A stretch of DNA of 64,000 nt, taken from the NCBI RefSeq assembly GCF_042676185.1, contig NZ_JBHTJT010000012.1, forward strand, positions 62,001 through 126,000, in the 5' to 3' direction. Below are positions 44,580 through 53,272 of this stretch, piece by piece (the first letter of the stretch is position 1; every line of letters begins with the position of its first letter). A program made the position numbers and the translations under genes. The notes under the pieces were generated by a model that saw only the letters and a list, made by a program, of their open reading frames with translations, searched no databases and was not told the DNA's origin. Source of the stretch: Tropicimonas aquimaris (GTDB lineage Bacteria > Pseudomonadota > Alphaproteobacteria > Rhodobacterales > Rhodobacteraceae).

Positions 44580-46112
44580 ATGAAGGACATTCTCGAAGAG
44601 CTGGAAACCCGCCGTGCCTCTGCGCGCCTGGGTGGCGGGCAACGCCGGATCGACAACCAGCACCAGAAGGGCAAGCTGACGGCGCGTGAGCGCATCGACC
44701 TGCTGCTCGACGAAGGCTCCTTTGAGGAGTTCGACATGTTCGTGGCCCATCGCTGCACCGATTTCGGCATGCAGGCCGAGAAGCCCGCCGGTGACGGGGT
44801 GGTCACCGGCTGGGGCACGATCAACGGGCGCATGGTCTACGTGTTCAGCCAGGACTTCACCGTCTTCGGCGGCTCGCTCTCGGCGACCCATGCGCAGAAG
44901 ATCTGCAAGATCATGGACATGGCGGTGCAGAACGGCGCCCCGGTGATCGGGCTGAACGACTCGGGCGGGGCGCGGATCCAGGAGGGCGTGGACAGTCTCG
45001 CCGGATACGCCGAGGTGTTCCAGCGCAACATCGAGGCGTCCGGCGTGGTGCCGCAGATCTCGGTGATCATGGGGCCCTGCGCGGGCGGCGCGGTCTATTC
45101 GCCGGCGATGACCGATTTCATCTTCATGGTGAAGGACACCTCCTACATGTTCGTCACCGGCCCTGACGTGGTGAAGACCGTGACCAACGAGGTCGTGACC
45201 GCGGAGGAGCTGGGAGGCGCCTCGACCCACACCCGGAAGTCGTCGGTCGCCGACGGGGCCTTCGAGAACGATGTCGAGGCGCTGATCGAGATCCGGCGGC
45301 TGTTCGACTTCCTGCCCTCGAACAACCGCCAGAAGGCGCCGGTGCGGCCGTTCTTCGACTCGCCCGCCCGCGTGGAGGAGAGCCTCGACACGCTGATCCC
45401 GGACAACGCACATACCCCTTACGACATGAAGGAGCTGATCCTGAAGGTCGCGGACGAGGGCGACTTCTACGAGATCCAGGAGGATTACGCGAAGAACATC
45501 ATCACCGGCTTCATCCGGATCGAGGGGCAGACCACCGGCGTCGTGGCCAACCAGCCGATGGTGCTGGCCGGCTGTCTCGACATCGACAGCTCGCGCAAGG
45601 CGGCGCGCTTCGTGCGCTTCTGCGACGCCTTCGAAATCCCGCTGCTGACCTTTGTCGACGTGCCGGGCTTCCTGCCGGGGACGGGCCAGGAATACGGCGG
45701 GGTCATCAAGCACGGCGCCAAGCTGCTCTTCGCCTTTGGCGAGGCGACGGTGCCGAAGGTGACGGTGATTACCCGCAAGGCCTATGGCGGGGCCTATGAC
45801 GTGATGAGCTCGAAGCACCTGCGGGGAGACATCAACTATGCCTGGCCGACCGCCGAGATCGCGGTGATGGGGGCAAAGGGCGCCACCGAAATCCTCTATC
45901 GCTCCGAACTGGGCGACCCGGAGAAGATCGCGGCGCGCACCGCGGAATACGAGTCGCGGTTTGCCAACCCTTTCGTCGCCGCCGAGCGCGGTTTCATCGA
46001 TGAGGTGATCCAGCCGCACTCGACCCGCCGACGGGTGGCCCGTGCCTTTGCCAGCCTGCGCAACAAGCGGCGCGAGACGCCGTGGAAGAAACACAACAAC
46101 ATCCCGTTGTGA
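44580..46112 (+). CDS. pccB: Propionyl-CoA carboxylase beta subunit
   Basis: 510-residue carboxyltransferase that makes methylmalonyl-CoA from carboxybiotin and propionyl-CoA. Motifs GVVTGWGTINGRMVYVFSQD, GGARIQEGVDSLAGYAEVF and MGPCAGGAVYSPAMTDF define the active site. Starts at the ATG following GGGGACGGAG. First gene of the propionate cluster; pccA lies 2 kb downstream with four small genes between. The family, length and cluster context agree. Confidence 0.97.
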   Translation: MKDILEELETRRASARLGGGQRRIDNQHQKGKLTARERIDLLLDEGSFEEFDMFVAHRCTDFGMQAEKPAGDGVVTGWGTINGRMVYVFSQDFTVFGGSLSATHAQKICKIMDMAVQNGAPVIGLNDSGGARIQEGVDSLAGYAEVFQRNIEASGVVPQISVIMGPCAGGAVYSPAMTDFIFMVKDTSYMFVTGPDVVKTVTNEVVTAEELGGASTHTRKSSVADGAFENDVEALIEIRRLFDFLPSNNRQKAPVRPFFDSPARVEESLDTLIPDNAHTPYDMKELILKVADEGDFYEIQEDYAKNIITGFIRIEGQTTGVVANQPMVLAGCLDIDSSRKAARFVRFCDAFEIPLLTFVDVPGFLPGTGQEYGGVIKHGAKLLFAFGEATVPKVTVITRKAYGGAYDVMSSKHLRGDINYAWPTAEIAVMGAKGATEILYRSELGDPEKIAARTAEYESRFANPFVAAERGFIDEVIQPHSTRRRVARAFASLRNKRRETPWKKHNNIPL

Positions 46113-46125
46113 GATGAGGCCGAGG

Positions 46126-46173
46126 CCGGGGGCGCTGCCCCCGGACCCCCGGGGTATTTGAGCCAAGAAGAAG
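46126..46173. repeat. Rhodobacteraceae-type GC-rich intergenic element
   Basis: A perfect 8-bp stem CCGGGGGC / GCCCCCGG with a GCT loop (46126-46144) followed by ACCCCCGGGGTATTTGAGCC and AAGAAGAAG. Elements of this shape (GCTGCCCCCGGACCCCCGGGGTATTT) are, as I recall, scattered between genes of Rhodobacteraceae. It sits 14 bp after the pccB stop and may work as a terminator or mRNA-stabilising repeat. Confidence 0.65.
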
Positions 46174-46226
46174 GTGTCGCACGAGATGTTGCCTGACGGA
46201 CGGGTGGCCCTGCACGGGAGATGCGG

Positions 46227-46574
46227 ATGAGGCGTGGCGGCTGGCATGTGCTGCGCGATGGCGCGATCCTGGTGCTGGCGCGCCAGGTGCCGCTGCGGTT
46301 CGACGTGGTGGCGGCCGGTCGGTTCCCCCCGGTGCGCCGGGAGCGGCTCGCGACGCAGATCCGCCAGGACCTCTGGCGCGCGCTTCAGGGGCAGCGGGGC
46401 TTCTCCCCGGTGGTCGAGGTGACCGACCGCGGCGATTTCGTCGAGGTTCGGGCCGGAGGCCGGGTGGCCGCGGGCAGGTTCGACCGGGCCGGGCTGGAGG
46501 CGCGGATCGAGGCCGTGCTGGCGGAGCCCCGCAACCGGGCGCGATGGTTGCGCTGTGCCGGGAGGGCCGGATGA
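46227..46574 (+). CDS. Conserved hypothetical protein between pccB and pccA
   Basis: 115 residues, basic, no signal or membrane segment. Motif-like stretch GAILVLARQVPLRFDVVAAG. The ATG at 46227 is preferred because GGGAG lies six bases upstream; the in-frame ATG at 46221 directly touches GGGAG. Its stop overlaps the next gene (ATGA). I do not recognise a function; genes of this sort are common between pccB and pccA in Rhodobacteraceae. Confidence 0.7.
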   Translation: MRRGGWHVLRDGAILVLARQVPLRFDVVAAGRFPPVRRERLATQIRQDLWRALQGQRGFSPVVEVTDRGDFVEVRAGGRVAAGRFDRAGLEARIEAVLAEPRNRARWLRCAGRAG

Positions 46575-46966
46575 TGGATCTGCGCGGGGCAGCGCTGGCG
46601 GCTGCAATCCTGCTGGGAGGCCAGGCGGCCGCGGCGCAGGAGGTGACCCTGCCGTCGGGGTTGGTCGTCAGCTTCCATGACCGGATCGTCGAGGTCCAGT
46701 CCGACGGCGAGACCTGGCTGACCTTGCGCTACATCTCGCCCCGGATCGGTGCGGAGGACGGGGAGGTCGGCTATGACGAGATTTCCGCCGATCTCGATGC
46801 GCTCTGCGAGACGCAGGGGCGCGCCGAAGCGGCGGAAGCGGGAGCGGTGCAGCAGGTGAACATCACCCTGATGGACCGCGCCATCGAGCGGGGCACGTTC
46901 GATCCCGAAGCGACGATGTTCATAGGGGCCTACCTGCTGGCCGACACTGGATGTGTCTGGCAATGA
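46571..46966 (+). CDS. DUF6497-like exported small protein
   Basis: 131 residues. A signal peptide ends near AAAQEVTL (about residue 22). The mature part is acidic with ISADLDALCETQGR and a final cysteine in LADTGCVWQ, so one internal disulfide is possible. The ATG at 46571 has GGAGG upstream and overlaps the previous stop (ATGA). Probably periplasmic. Family name is from memory. Confidence 0.75.
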   Translation: MMDLRGAALAAAILLGGQAAAAQEVTLPSGLVVSFHDRIVEVQSDGETWLTLRYISPRIGAEDGEVGYDEISADLDALCETQGRAEAAEAGAVQQVNITLMDRAIERGTFDPEATMFIGAYLLADTGCVWQ

Positions 46967-47006
46967 GGTGGGGTCCGGAGAAAGAGGCGGCCGGAAAGGG
47001 CAGCGC

Positions 47007-47399
47007 ATGCTGAAGCACAGAGGATTTCCGAGCCGCCTGGCCGGAACCGATTACCAGTTCACCATTCGCCGGGAGAACAAGTCCGGCGCCACGCCGCTCC
47101 AGGCGCGCAAGCGTCATGCGGACCGCAGGCCGGCGGATCGGCGCGCGGACGAGGGCTTTTTGCTGGCCTTGCTGGAGCAGTTCGGCGACGCGCCCTTCGA
47201 GCGCGGCAATCTCGACGCGGGCCGGCTCAGCTGGCTGTTCGGGCGCGAGGTGGTGCCGGCGGAGGAGCCGTTCGATCCGGCGTCCTACGAGGCGCTGCTG
47301 CGTGTCGACCTGGCGGAGGTGCAGAGTAGCTACCCGAACATGCTGGATAACTTCGAGATCATCGAAGACGGCGACGAGGACGGTGAAGGATGGGCGTGA
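47007..47399 (+). CDS. Hypothetical cytoplasmic protein (130 aa)
   Basis: A soluble, acidic-tailed protein (C-terminus DGDEDGEGWA) with no recognised domain. It continues the small-gene series between pccB and pccA. The ATG at 47007 has AAGGG upstream. The open frame extends a little further upstream, but that part has no conserved look. No function is assigned. Confidence 0.65.
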   Translation: MLKHRGFPSRLAGTDYQFTIRRENKSGATPLQARKRHADRRPADRRADEGFLLALLEQFGDAPFERGNLDAGRLSWLFGREVVPAEEPFDPASYEALLRVDLAEVQSSYPNMLDNFEIIEDGDEDGEGWA

Positions 47400-47709
47400 A
47401 CCTGCCGAACCCTACCGGATTCCGGCGGGAAGTGGCTGATTGCCGGGCCGCCGCGCGCAAGTGCTTTGATCTGTGGGCCGCTTGCTGCACCAATGTCTCG
47501 AGAACGGCGCATCCCAGCACACCCGCCGTTTTCGGGATCTATCCAGGTACCCTTTCTCACTTACGGCGGCCGTGGGCTTTGTCCCGGCCGCCGATCTTTT
47601 CCGGCCGTCGGCATCGGCGGGATTTGGCCGTCGGGGGCAGCATCCGATTTCCTTTTGCGTTCGGCGGACTAGGATCGCCGAAACAACTATCCTCGAAAGG
47701 AAAAACAAG
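47400..47709. other. Gap with no supported gene
   Basis: 310 bp. A plus-strand frame runs through it from 47390 to 48079, but it begins inside the end of the previous gene and crosses the lipoprotein gene, so it is a shadow. A promoter for the lipoprotein gene is probably near 47650-47695; no clear -35/-10 pair was found. Confidence 0.45.
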
Positions 47710-47919
47710 ATGGCAAAACCTATCAAGCTCGCGTCTCTTCTGGCCTGTATCGCGCTTCTGGCGGCGTGCGAAGGCAACTCCAACCTGGAGAATGCCGCAA
47801 TCGGGGCCGGTGCAGGCGCAGGCGTCTCGGCGCTCACGGGGACCAATCTCGGCACGTCCGTTGCTGTTGGCGCCGCTGCAGGTGCGCTTTCGAACGACGC
47901 GCGCGACGCCATCAACTGA
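47710..47919 (+). CDS. Small glycine-zipper lipoprotein (69 aa)
   Basis: A signal peptide with a lipobox (IALLAACEGN, lipid cysteine near residue 20) followed by a short glycine-zipper stretch (AIGAGAGAGVSALTG). Starts at ATG after AAAGGAAAA. A hairpin terminator follows, so it is probably transcribed separately from pccA. Its place in the envelope is predicted; function unknown. Confidence 0.85.
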   Translation: MAKPIKLASLLACIALLAACEGNSNLENAAIGAGAGAGVSALTGTNLGTSVAVGAAAGALSNDARDAIN

Positions 47920-47962
47920 TAAGGAATTCGGCCGGGTCACCGGCCAGGCAAGATGCATGGCA

Positions 47963-47993
47963 GGGCCATCGGAGCTGATCGCTCCGGTGGCCC
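47963..47993 (+). terminator. Terminator after the small lipoprotein gene
   Basis: 13-bp stem GGGCCATCGGAGC / GCTCCGGTGGCCC with a TGATC loop, then TTGTC. It separates the lipoprotein gene from pccA, so pccA likely has its own promoter or is reached by readthrough. Confidence 0.65.
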
Positions 47994-48060
47994 TTGTCAT
48001 GTCTGACAGACAGGAGGGGCCGCGCGCGCGGCTCATGGGAGAACGGGGAAGGAACCGAGG

Positions 48061-50061
48061 ATGTTCAAGAAGCTGCTGATTGCCAACCGGGGCGAGATTG
48101 CTTGCCGGGTCATCAAGAGCGCGCGGAAGATGGGACTCCAGACCGTCGCGATCTATTCTGACGCCGACCGCGATGCGTTACACGTCAAGATGGCGGACGA
48201 AGCGGTGCATATCGGCCCGCCGCCGGCCAACCAGTCCTATATCGTGATCGACAAGGTCATGGACGCGATCCGGCAGACCGGCGCGGAGGCGGTGCATCCC
48301 GGCTACGGTTTCCTGTCGGAGAACATGAAGTTCGCGCAGGCGCTCGAGGCCGAGGGCGTGGCCTTCGTCGGGCCGCCGGCCGGGGCGATCGAGGCGATGG
48401 GCGACAAGATCACCTCCAAGAAGCTGGCGCAGGAGGCCGGGGTCTCGACCGTGCCCGGCTACATGGGCCTGATCGAGGATGCCGAGGAAGCGGTGCGGAT
48501 CTCCAACGAGGTCGGCTATCCGGTGATGATCAAGGCCTCCGCCGGTGGCGGCGGCAAAGGTATGCGGATCGCCTGGAGCGACGATGAGGCGCGCGAGGGC
48601 TTCCAGTCGTCCAAGAACGAGGCGGCCAGCAGCTTTGGCGACGACCGGATCTTCATCGAGAAATTCGTCACCCAGCCGCGGCACATCGAGATCCAGGTGC
48701 TGGCCGACAAGCACGGCAACACGATCTATCTCAACGAGCGCGAATGCTCCATCCAGCGGCGCAACCAGAAGGTGATCGAGGAGGCCCCGAGCCCGTTCCT
48801 CGACCCCGAGACCCGCAAGGCGATGGGCGAACAGGCCTGCGCGCTGGCGCGGGCTGTGGATTACTGTTCTGCCGGGACTGTGGAATTCATCGTCGACGGC
48901 GACAAGAACTTCTACTTCCTCGAGATGAACACCCGCCTTCAGGTGGAGCATCCCGTGACCGAGCTGATCACCGGCGTCGACCTCGTGGAGCAGATGATCC
49001 GCGTCGCGGCGGGCGAGAAGCTTGAGATCGCCCAGCAGGACGTGGGGATCAACGGCTGGGCCATTGAGAGCCGGCTCTACGCCGAGGACCCCTATCGCAA
49101 CTTCCTGCCGTCGATCGGCCGGCTGACGCGCTATCGCCCTCCGGCGGAGGTGGCGAACGGCGAGGCCGCGGTGCGCAACGACACAGGGGTGTTCGAGGGC
49201 GGCGAAATCTCGATGTTCTACGACCCGATGATCGCCAAGCTCTGCAGTTGGGCGCCGGATCGTGCCGCGGCGATCGAGGTGATGCGCGATGCGCTGGACA
49301 GTTTCGAGGTCGAGGGGATCGGGCACAACCTGCCCTTCCTGTCGGCGGTGATGGATCACCCGCGTTTCATCGAGGGCAACATCACCACCGCATTCATCGC
49401 CGAGGAATATCCCGAGGGCTTCGGCGGCGTGCAGCTTTCTCCGGAGGATCGGCAGATGGTCGCGGCGGTCGCAGCGGGCGCCTTCCGCGTGGCGGAAATC
49501 CGGCGCACGAGGATCAGCGGGACCATCGACAACCACAAGCGCCAGGTCGGCAAGGAGTGGATCGTTTCGGTCGATGGCGAGGAGTTCCCGGTGACCATTG
49601 AGGCCCATCGCAAGGGAACCGACGTACTCTTCGAGGACGGGCGCTGTATCAAGATGCAGAGCGACTGGACCCCGGGCGACAGCCTCGCGGTGGTCAAGGT
49701 GGACGGCGTCAAGCACGCTTTCAAGATGCAGAAGATCACCGCCGGCTACCGGATTCGTTTCCGTGGCGCCGACGTCAAGGTGCGCTGCTACACGCCGCGG
49801 CAGGCCGAGCTTGCACGGCTGATGCCGGAAAAACTGCCGCCCGATACCTCGAAGATGCTGCTTTGCCCGATGCCCGGGCTGGTGGTGAAGGTGAACGTGC
49901 AGGTCGGCGACGAGGTGCAGGAGGGGCAGGCGCTGTGCACCGTCGAGGCGATGAAGATGGAGAACATCCTGCGCGCCGAGAAACAGGCGGTCGTCACCGC
50001 GATCAACGCGGGGCCCGGCGACAGCCTGGCCGTCGATGACGTGATAATGGAGTTCGAATGA
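48061..50061 (+). CDS. pccA: Propionyl-CoA carboxylase alpha subunit
   Basis: 666-residue biotin carboxylase fused to a biotin carrier. The ATP-grasp domain has IKASAGGGGKGMRIAW, the carboxylase region EMNTRLQVEHPVTELITGVDLV, and the BT/linker domain precedes the biotinyl domain with EAMKMENIL, biotin lysine Lys632. With PccB it carries out ATP-dependent propionyl-CoA carboxylation. Its stop overlaps the start of the next gene by four bases. Confidence 0.97.
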   Translation: MFKKLLIANRGEIACRVIKSARKMGLQTVAIYSDADRDALHVKMADEAVHIGPPPANQSYIVIDKVMDAIRQTGAEAVHPGYGFLSENMKFAQALEAEGVAFVGPPAGAIEAMGDKITSKKLAQEAGVSTVPGYMGLIEDAEEAVRISNEVGYPVMIKASAGGGGKGMRIAWSDDEAREGFQSSKNEAASSFGDDRIFIEKFVTQPRHIEIQVLADKHGNTIYLNERECSIQRRNQKVIEEAPSPFLDPETRKAMGEQACALARAVDYCSAGTVEFIVDGDKNFYFLEMNTRLQVEHPVTELITGVDLVEQMIRVAAGEKLEIAQQDVGINGWAIESRLYAEDPYRNFLPSIGRLTRYRPPAEVANGEAAVRNDTGVFEGGEISMFYDPMIAKLCSWAPDRAAAIEVMRDALDSFEVEGIGHNLPFLSAVMDHPRFIEGNITTAFIAEEYPEGFGGVQLSPEDRQMVAAVAAGAFRVAEIRRTRISGTIDNHKRQVGKEWIVSVDGEEFPVTIEAHRKGTDVLFEDGRCIKMQSDWTPGDSLAVVKVDGVKHAFKMQKITAGYRIRFRGADVKVRCYTPRQAELARLMPEKLPPDTSKMLLCPMPGLVVKVNVQVGDEVQEGQALCTVEAMKMENILRAEKQAVVTAINAGPGDSLAVDDVIMEFE

Positions 50062-51608
50062 GCCAGGCGGCGACACTGGAGGGCGCGGCGCGCGGGCGGC
50101 TCCGGCTGCCGGCGGTGAGCCTTGCGAGCGTGTTGCTGGGCTTCGCGGCCCTCCAGATCGCTGCCTATCTTAATGCCGGTGTCTTCGAATACCCGCTGGA
50201 CGACGTCTACATCCACCTCGCGGTGGCCGAGCAGATCGCCGCCGGGGGCTACGGGGTGAACCCCGGGGAATATGCCTCCGCGGCCTCCTCGCCGGTCTAC
50301 CCTCTCTTGCTGGTGCCCTTTGCCGGCAGCGAGGCGCAGCGCTTCCTGCCGCTGGTCTGGAACATCGCTGCGCTCGCTGCCTGCGGATGGCTCTGGGGGC
50401 GTATCCTGGTGCAGGCGGGATACGACACGGCGGATCGCGCCTTCGGCGTTCTGCTGGCCGTTGCCGTGCCATTGGTCCTGAACCTGCCCGGCATTGCCTA
50501 CATCGGCATGGAGCACACTCTGCACACGGCTACGAGCCTCGCGGTGATCCTCGGGTTGCTGGTGCTGGTCGATGAGAATCGGGTGTCTCCCTGGCTGATC
50601 GCCGGCGTTCTGCTTGGTCCGGCGATGCGCTTTGAAGCACTTGCGATCTCCGGGCTGGCGGCGCTCTTCCTGATTCTGCGTGGTCACGTGCGCGCGGGGT
50701 TCCTGTGCGGTGTCGGGGCGCTGGCTGTGGCCGGGCTTTTCACGGCCTTTCTGGTCTCGCTCGGGCTGGACCCTTTGCCCAGTTCCGTGCAAGCCAAGCT
50801 CGGCGCGAGCGCATCGCTTTCGGACCGCGTCGCCGAGACATTTCAGACGCCACTCAAGCGCAATACCGTCTTACTGATAGGAGCGCTTCTGGCGGCGTTG
50901 CTCTTGCTGCGGCAAGTGCCGTCGAACGCTGCGCGTCGAGCCCTCCTGCCGTTTATAGCGCTTGCACTCCTGGCCCATCTTGTTGCTGGCAAGACCGGCT
51001 GGATGAACCGATACGAGAATTACATTCTCGTGGCCTCCGTGTCCGGCCTGCTGGCATGTGCCGCCGCCGCGACGCCGATTGCCAAGGCTCAGGCGCTACT
51101 GCCGGTCGCGTTGGCTGCAGCGGTCTACACACCTGAATTCATTCTGAAATACCCGCACGCCACGCGCACCATCGATCGCCAGCAGGCGCAGATGGCACGT
51201 TTCGCACAGGATTTCCATGTTGGCCCGGTGGCTGTGAACGATATCGGCCGCGTTGCCTGGGGCAATCGTCACTATGTGCTCGACCTGTGGGGCCTCGGTT
51301 CGCTCGATGCTCTGCGCTATCGCAGGAGCGGTGATACCGACCGCTGGGCAGGATTGCTCGCAGAGCAGCACGGTATCAACCTCGCAATGATCTATGACGC
51401 ATGGCTGGGGGCGCAGATCGGCGAAAACTGGGTGCGCCTCGGCCAGCTGGAACTTGAGGGGCCTTCGGATTACGCGCATCAGTCACAGGTCGCCTTCTAC
51501 GCCGCGTCCTCCGATGTCGCGCCCGGCCTTCTCGCGAAAATTCAGGAGTGGCAGCATGGTTTGCCCGAGGGCGCGTACTTCGTTCCTGAGCCGGAGGCCC
51601 TTCGATGA
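50058..51608 (+). CDS. Polytopic GT-C-like membrane protein, coupled to pccA
   Basis: 516 residues with about ten membrane segments and a C-terminal soluble domain. The N-terminal loop carries LDDVYIHLAVAEQIA and ASAASSPVYPLLLVPF, reminiscent of the acidic loop of GT-C lipid-linked sugar transferases. The C-terminal domain (from about 370) has DIGRVAWGNRHYVLDLWGL. It starts on the pccA stop codon (ATGA). A glycosyltransferase role is only a guess; nothing links it to propionate metabolism except position. Confidence 0.7.
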   Translation: MSQAATLEGAARGRLRLPAVSLASVLLGFAALQIAAYLNAGVFEYPLDDVYIHLAVAEQIAAGGYGVNPGEYASAASSPVYPLLLVPFAGSEAQRFLPLVWNIAALAACGWLWGRILVQAGYDTADRAFGVLLAVAVPLVLNLPGIAYIGMEHTLHTATSLAVILGLLVLVDENRVSPWLIAGVLLGPAMRFEALAISGLAALFLILRGHVRAGFLCGVGALAVAGLFTAFLVSLGLDPLPSSVQAKLGASASLSDRVAETFQTPLKRNTVLLIGALLAALLLLRQVPSNAARRALLPFIALALLAHLVAGKTGWMNRYENYILVASVSGLLACAAAATPIAKAQALLPVALAAAVYTPEFILKYPHATRTIDRQQAQMARFAQDFHVGPVAVNDIGRVAWGNRHYVLDLWGLGSLDALRYRRSGDTDRWAGLLAEQHGINLAMIYDAWLGAQIGENWVRLGQLELEGPSDYAHQSQVAFYAASSDVAPGLLAKIQEWQHGLPEGAYFVPEPEALR

Positions 51609-51624
51609 TCGATGCGGCGGCCTG

Positions 51625-52110
51625 TCACTGGGTGAGTGTGCTGCCGCGGCCTTCGCGGATCTCGTCGCGCCGGAGCGGCGTCTTGTCGATCGACCGCGAG
51701 ATCTCGCGGGTCGACCAGGGCGAGGGCTTGCGCAGCTTTACCACGCCATCCTTGTCGACCAGCACGAGCGCGAAGCCGCGTGGCCGCAGGTCCCGCCGGG
51801 CCTCCGTACGGGCGGTGGGGTCGGTGTCGGTGATCACGATGACGTCGCGCTCGACCAGGTCACGGGGGCGTTCTGCCAGCAATTGCATCTGCTGGATGTA
51901 CCGCGGATCGGCTGGCGTGTCGGCAAACACCGCGAGCACGCGCTTCAGCCAAAGAAATTCGCCGATATCGACCGATGCCGCATCCATGATCTGTAGCCCT
52001 TCGGTTGCAGTGCCGGGGGCAGGGGCCTGCGAAGCCTCCTGCGCCTGTGCGGAAGCCGCCGCTACAAGCATCAGACTGGCAAGCAAGGCTGTCAGGGGTT
52101 TGCGGCGCAA
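51625..52110 (-). CDS. Exported DUF4174 protein
   Basis: 161 residues. A signal peptide is followed by a thioredoxin-like DUF4174 domain (LKRVLAVFADTPADPRYIQQ, then LRPRGFALVLVDKDGVVKLRKPSPWS). The family lacks the CxxC of true thioredoxins. Common in Rhodobacteraceae near these genes. It is on the opposite strand within the propionate block. Function unknown. Confidence 0.88.
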   Translation of the reverse strand: MRRKPLTALLASLMLVAAASAQAQEASQAPAPGTATEGLQIMDAASVDIGEFLWLKRVLAVFADTPADPRYIQQMQLLAERPRDLVERDVIVITDTDPTARTEARRDLRPRGFALVLVDKDGVVKLRKPSPWSTREISRSIDKTPLRRDEIREGRGSTLTQ

Positions 52111-52276
52111 GTCGGGCTCTCCTCGTGTCGATCATGATATAGGTGAGGGGTTCGGGAAATCTAAGGAAAAATCGCCGCGTGCGGGCGGGTACGGCGTCCT
52201 TAACGGCCCGGAAATGCGTGGCGGGCTATGGCTGGGAGGCGCCGAATGGGCGCATGTTCCAAGCCAGTGGTCCCAT

Positions 52277-53272
52277 ATGGATGTATCTCTCCACCTCGGT
52301 GCGCATCGAACGGGCGTCACCACCTTTCAGCACTTTCTGCGCCGAAATGCGCCGAGCCTGCGCCGGATGGGCCTTGCGGCCTGGCTGGCGCCGGACACCC
52401 GCCGCGGCATGATGTCCGCCCTTGTGCGGAGGCCGGAAGCGGTATCGCTCATCGACGAGCGCGTCGGCCGCCGCTCGCTGCGTGCAATGCGCCTGAGGCA
52501 GGAGCGGCTGGCGCGGCACGGCGTTCGTCGGCTGATCGTCAGCGAGCCGGCGATGATCGGGATGCCGGCGCAATGCCTTGTCCAGGAGCGGCTCTATCCC
52601 TGGCCGGGCGAGCGGCTGGGCCGTTTCCTGCCCGCGTTCGAGGACCGTTGCGACCGGATCGTGCTGACGATTCGCGCCTACGACCGGTTCTGGGCCTCGC
52701 TGATGGCGCAGGCCGTGGTCTGCGGACATCCGCTGCCCTCGCGCGCGCTGCTCGACCGGCTGGTCCTGCAACCCCTGCGCTGGCGCCGGTTGGTGGAGGA
52801 GGTGTCGGCCTGTTTTCCCCAGGCCGAGATCCTCGTGCTGCCCTTCGAACGCCTTGCAGGCATGCCAGAGCGACAGCTTGCCGCAATGACGGGGCGACCT
52901 TTGCCCCTGGGCGTCGCAGGGCACATGGCAGGCGTGCGAGATTGGCATCGCCGCAGCCCTTCTACACCGCATCTGGGCAGGGTATTATCCGACCATAGCG
53001 GCTCTTTGCCCAGCCCCCTGTCGGTGGATGTGACCGGCCGATGGCAGCCGTTCGACGATGTCCAGCGTGCGGCCTTCGCCGAACACTACGCCGAAGATCT
53101 TGCCTGGTTGCGCTCCGGTGCGAACGGGCGTGCAACCCTCATCGCGACCGCAGACGCCAACGAGCTGCGCCCGGTGGACAGGACAGAAGGAAGACAGCCC
53201 GATGACCGAAAAACAGCTACCACAGGAGTGGGCGGCACTGGCCACGAAGGAGCTGCGTGGCCGCTCTCTTGA
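52277..53272 (+). CDS. Sulfotransferase-like protein overlapping the mutase gene
   Basis: 331 residues. An N-terminal LHLGAHRTGVTTFQHFLRR segment resembles the 5'-phosphosulfate loop of sulfotransferases, and RIVLTIRAYDRFWASLMAQ resembles the 3'-phosphate binding helix. These are weak matches. ATG 52277 gives the conserved-looking start, though an ATG at 52214 is also in frame. Its last 71 bases overlap the start of methylmalonyl-CoA mutase in another frame, so the two are probably co-translated. Confidence 0.68.
   Translation: MDVSLHLGAHRTGVTTFQHFLRRNAPSLRRMGLAAWLAPDTRRGMMSALVRRPEAVSLIDERVGRRSLRAMRLRQERLARHGVRRLIVSEPAMIGMPAQCLVQERLYPWPGERLGRFLPAFEDRCDRIVLTIRAYDRFWASLMAQAVVCGHPLPSRALLDRLVLQPLRWRRLVEEVSACFPQAEILVLPFERLAGMPERQLAAMTGRPLPLGVAGHMAGVRDWHRRSPSTPHLGRVLSDHSGSLPSPLSVDVTGRWQPFDDVQRAAFAEHYAEDLAWLRSGANGRATLIATADANELRPVDRTEGRQPDDRKTATTGVGGTGHEGAAWPLS

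Noticed and set aside
47390..48079. 229-residue plus-strand ORF spanning the gap before pccA
   Set aside because: It covers the small lipoprotein gene in another frame and the translation has no coherent domain.
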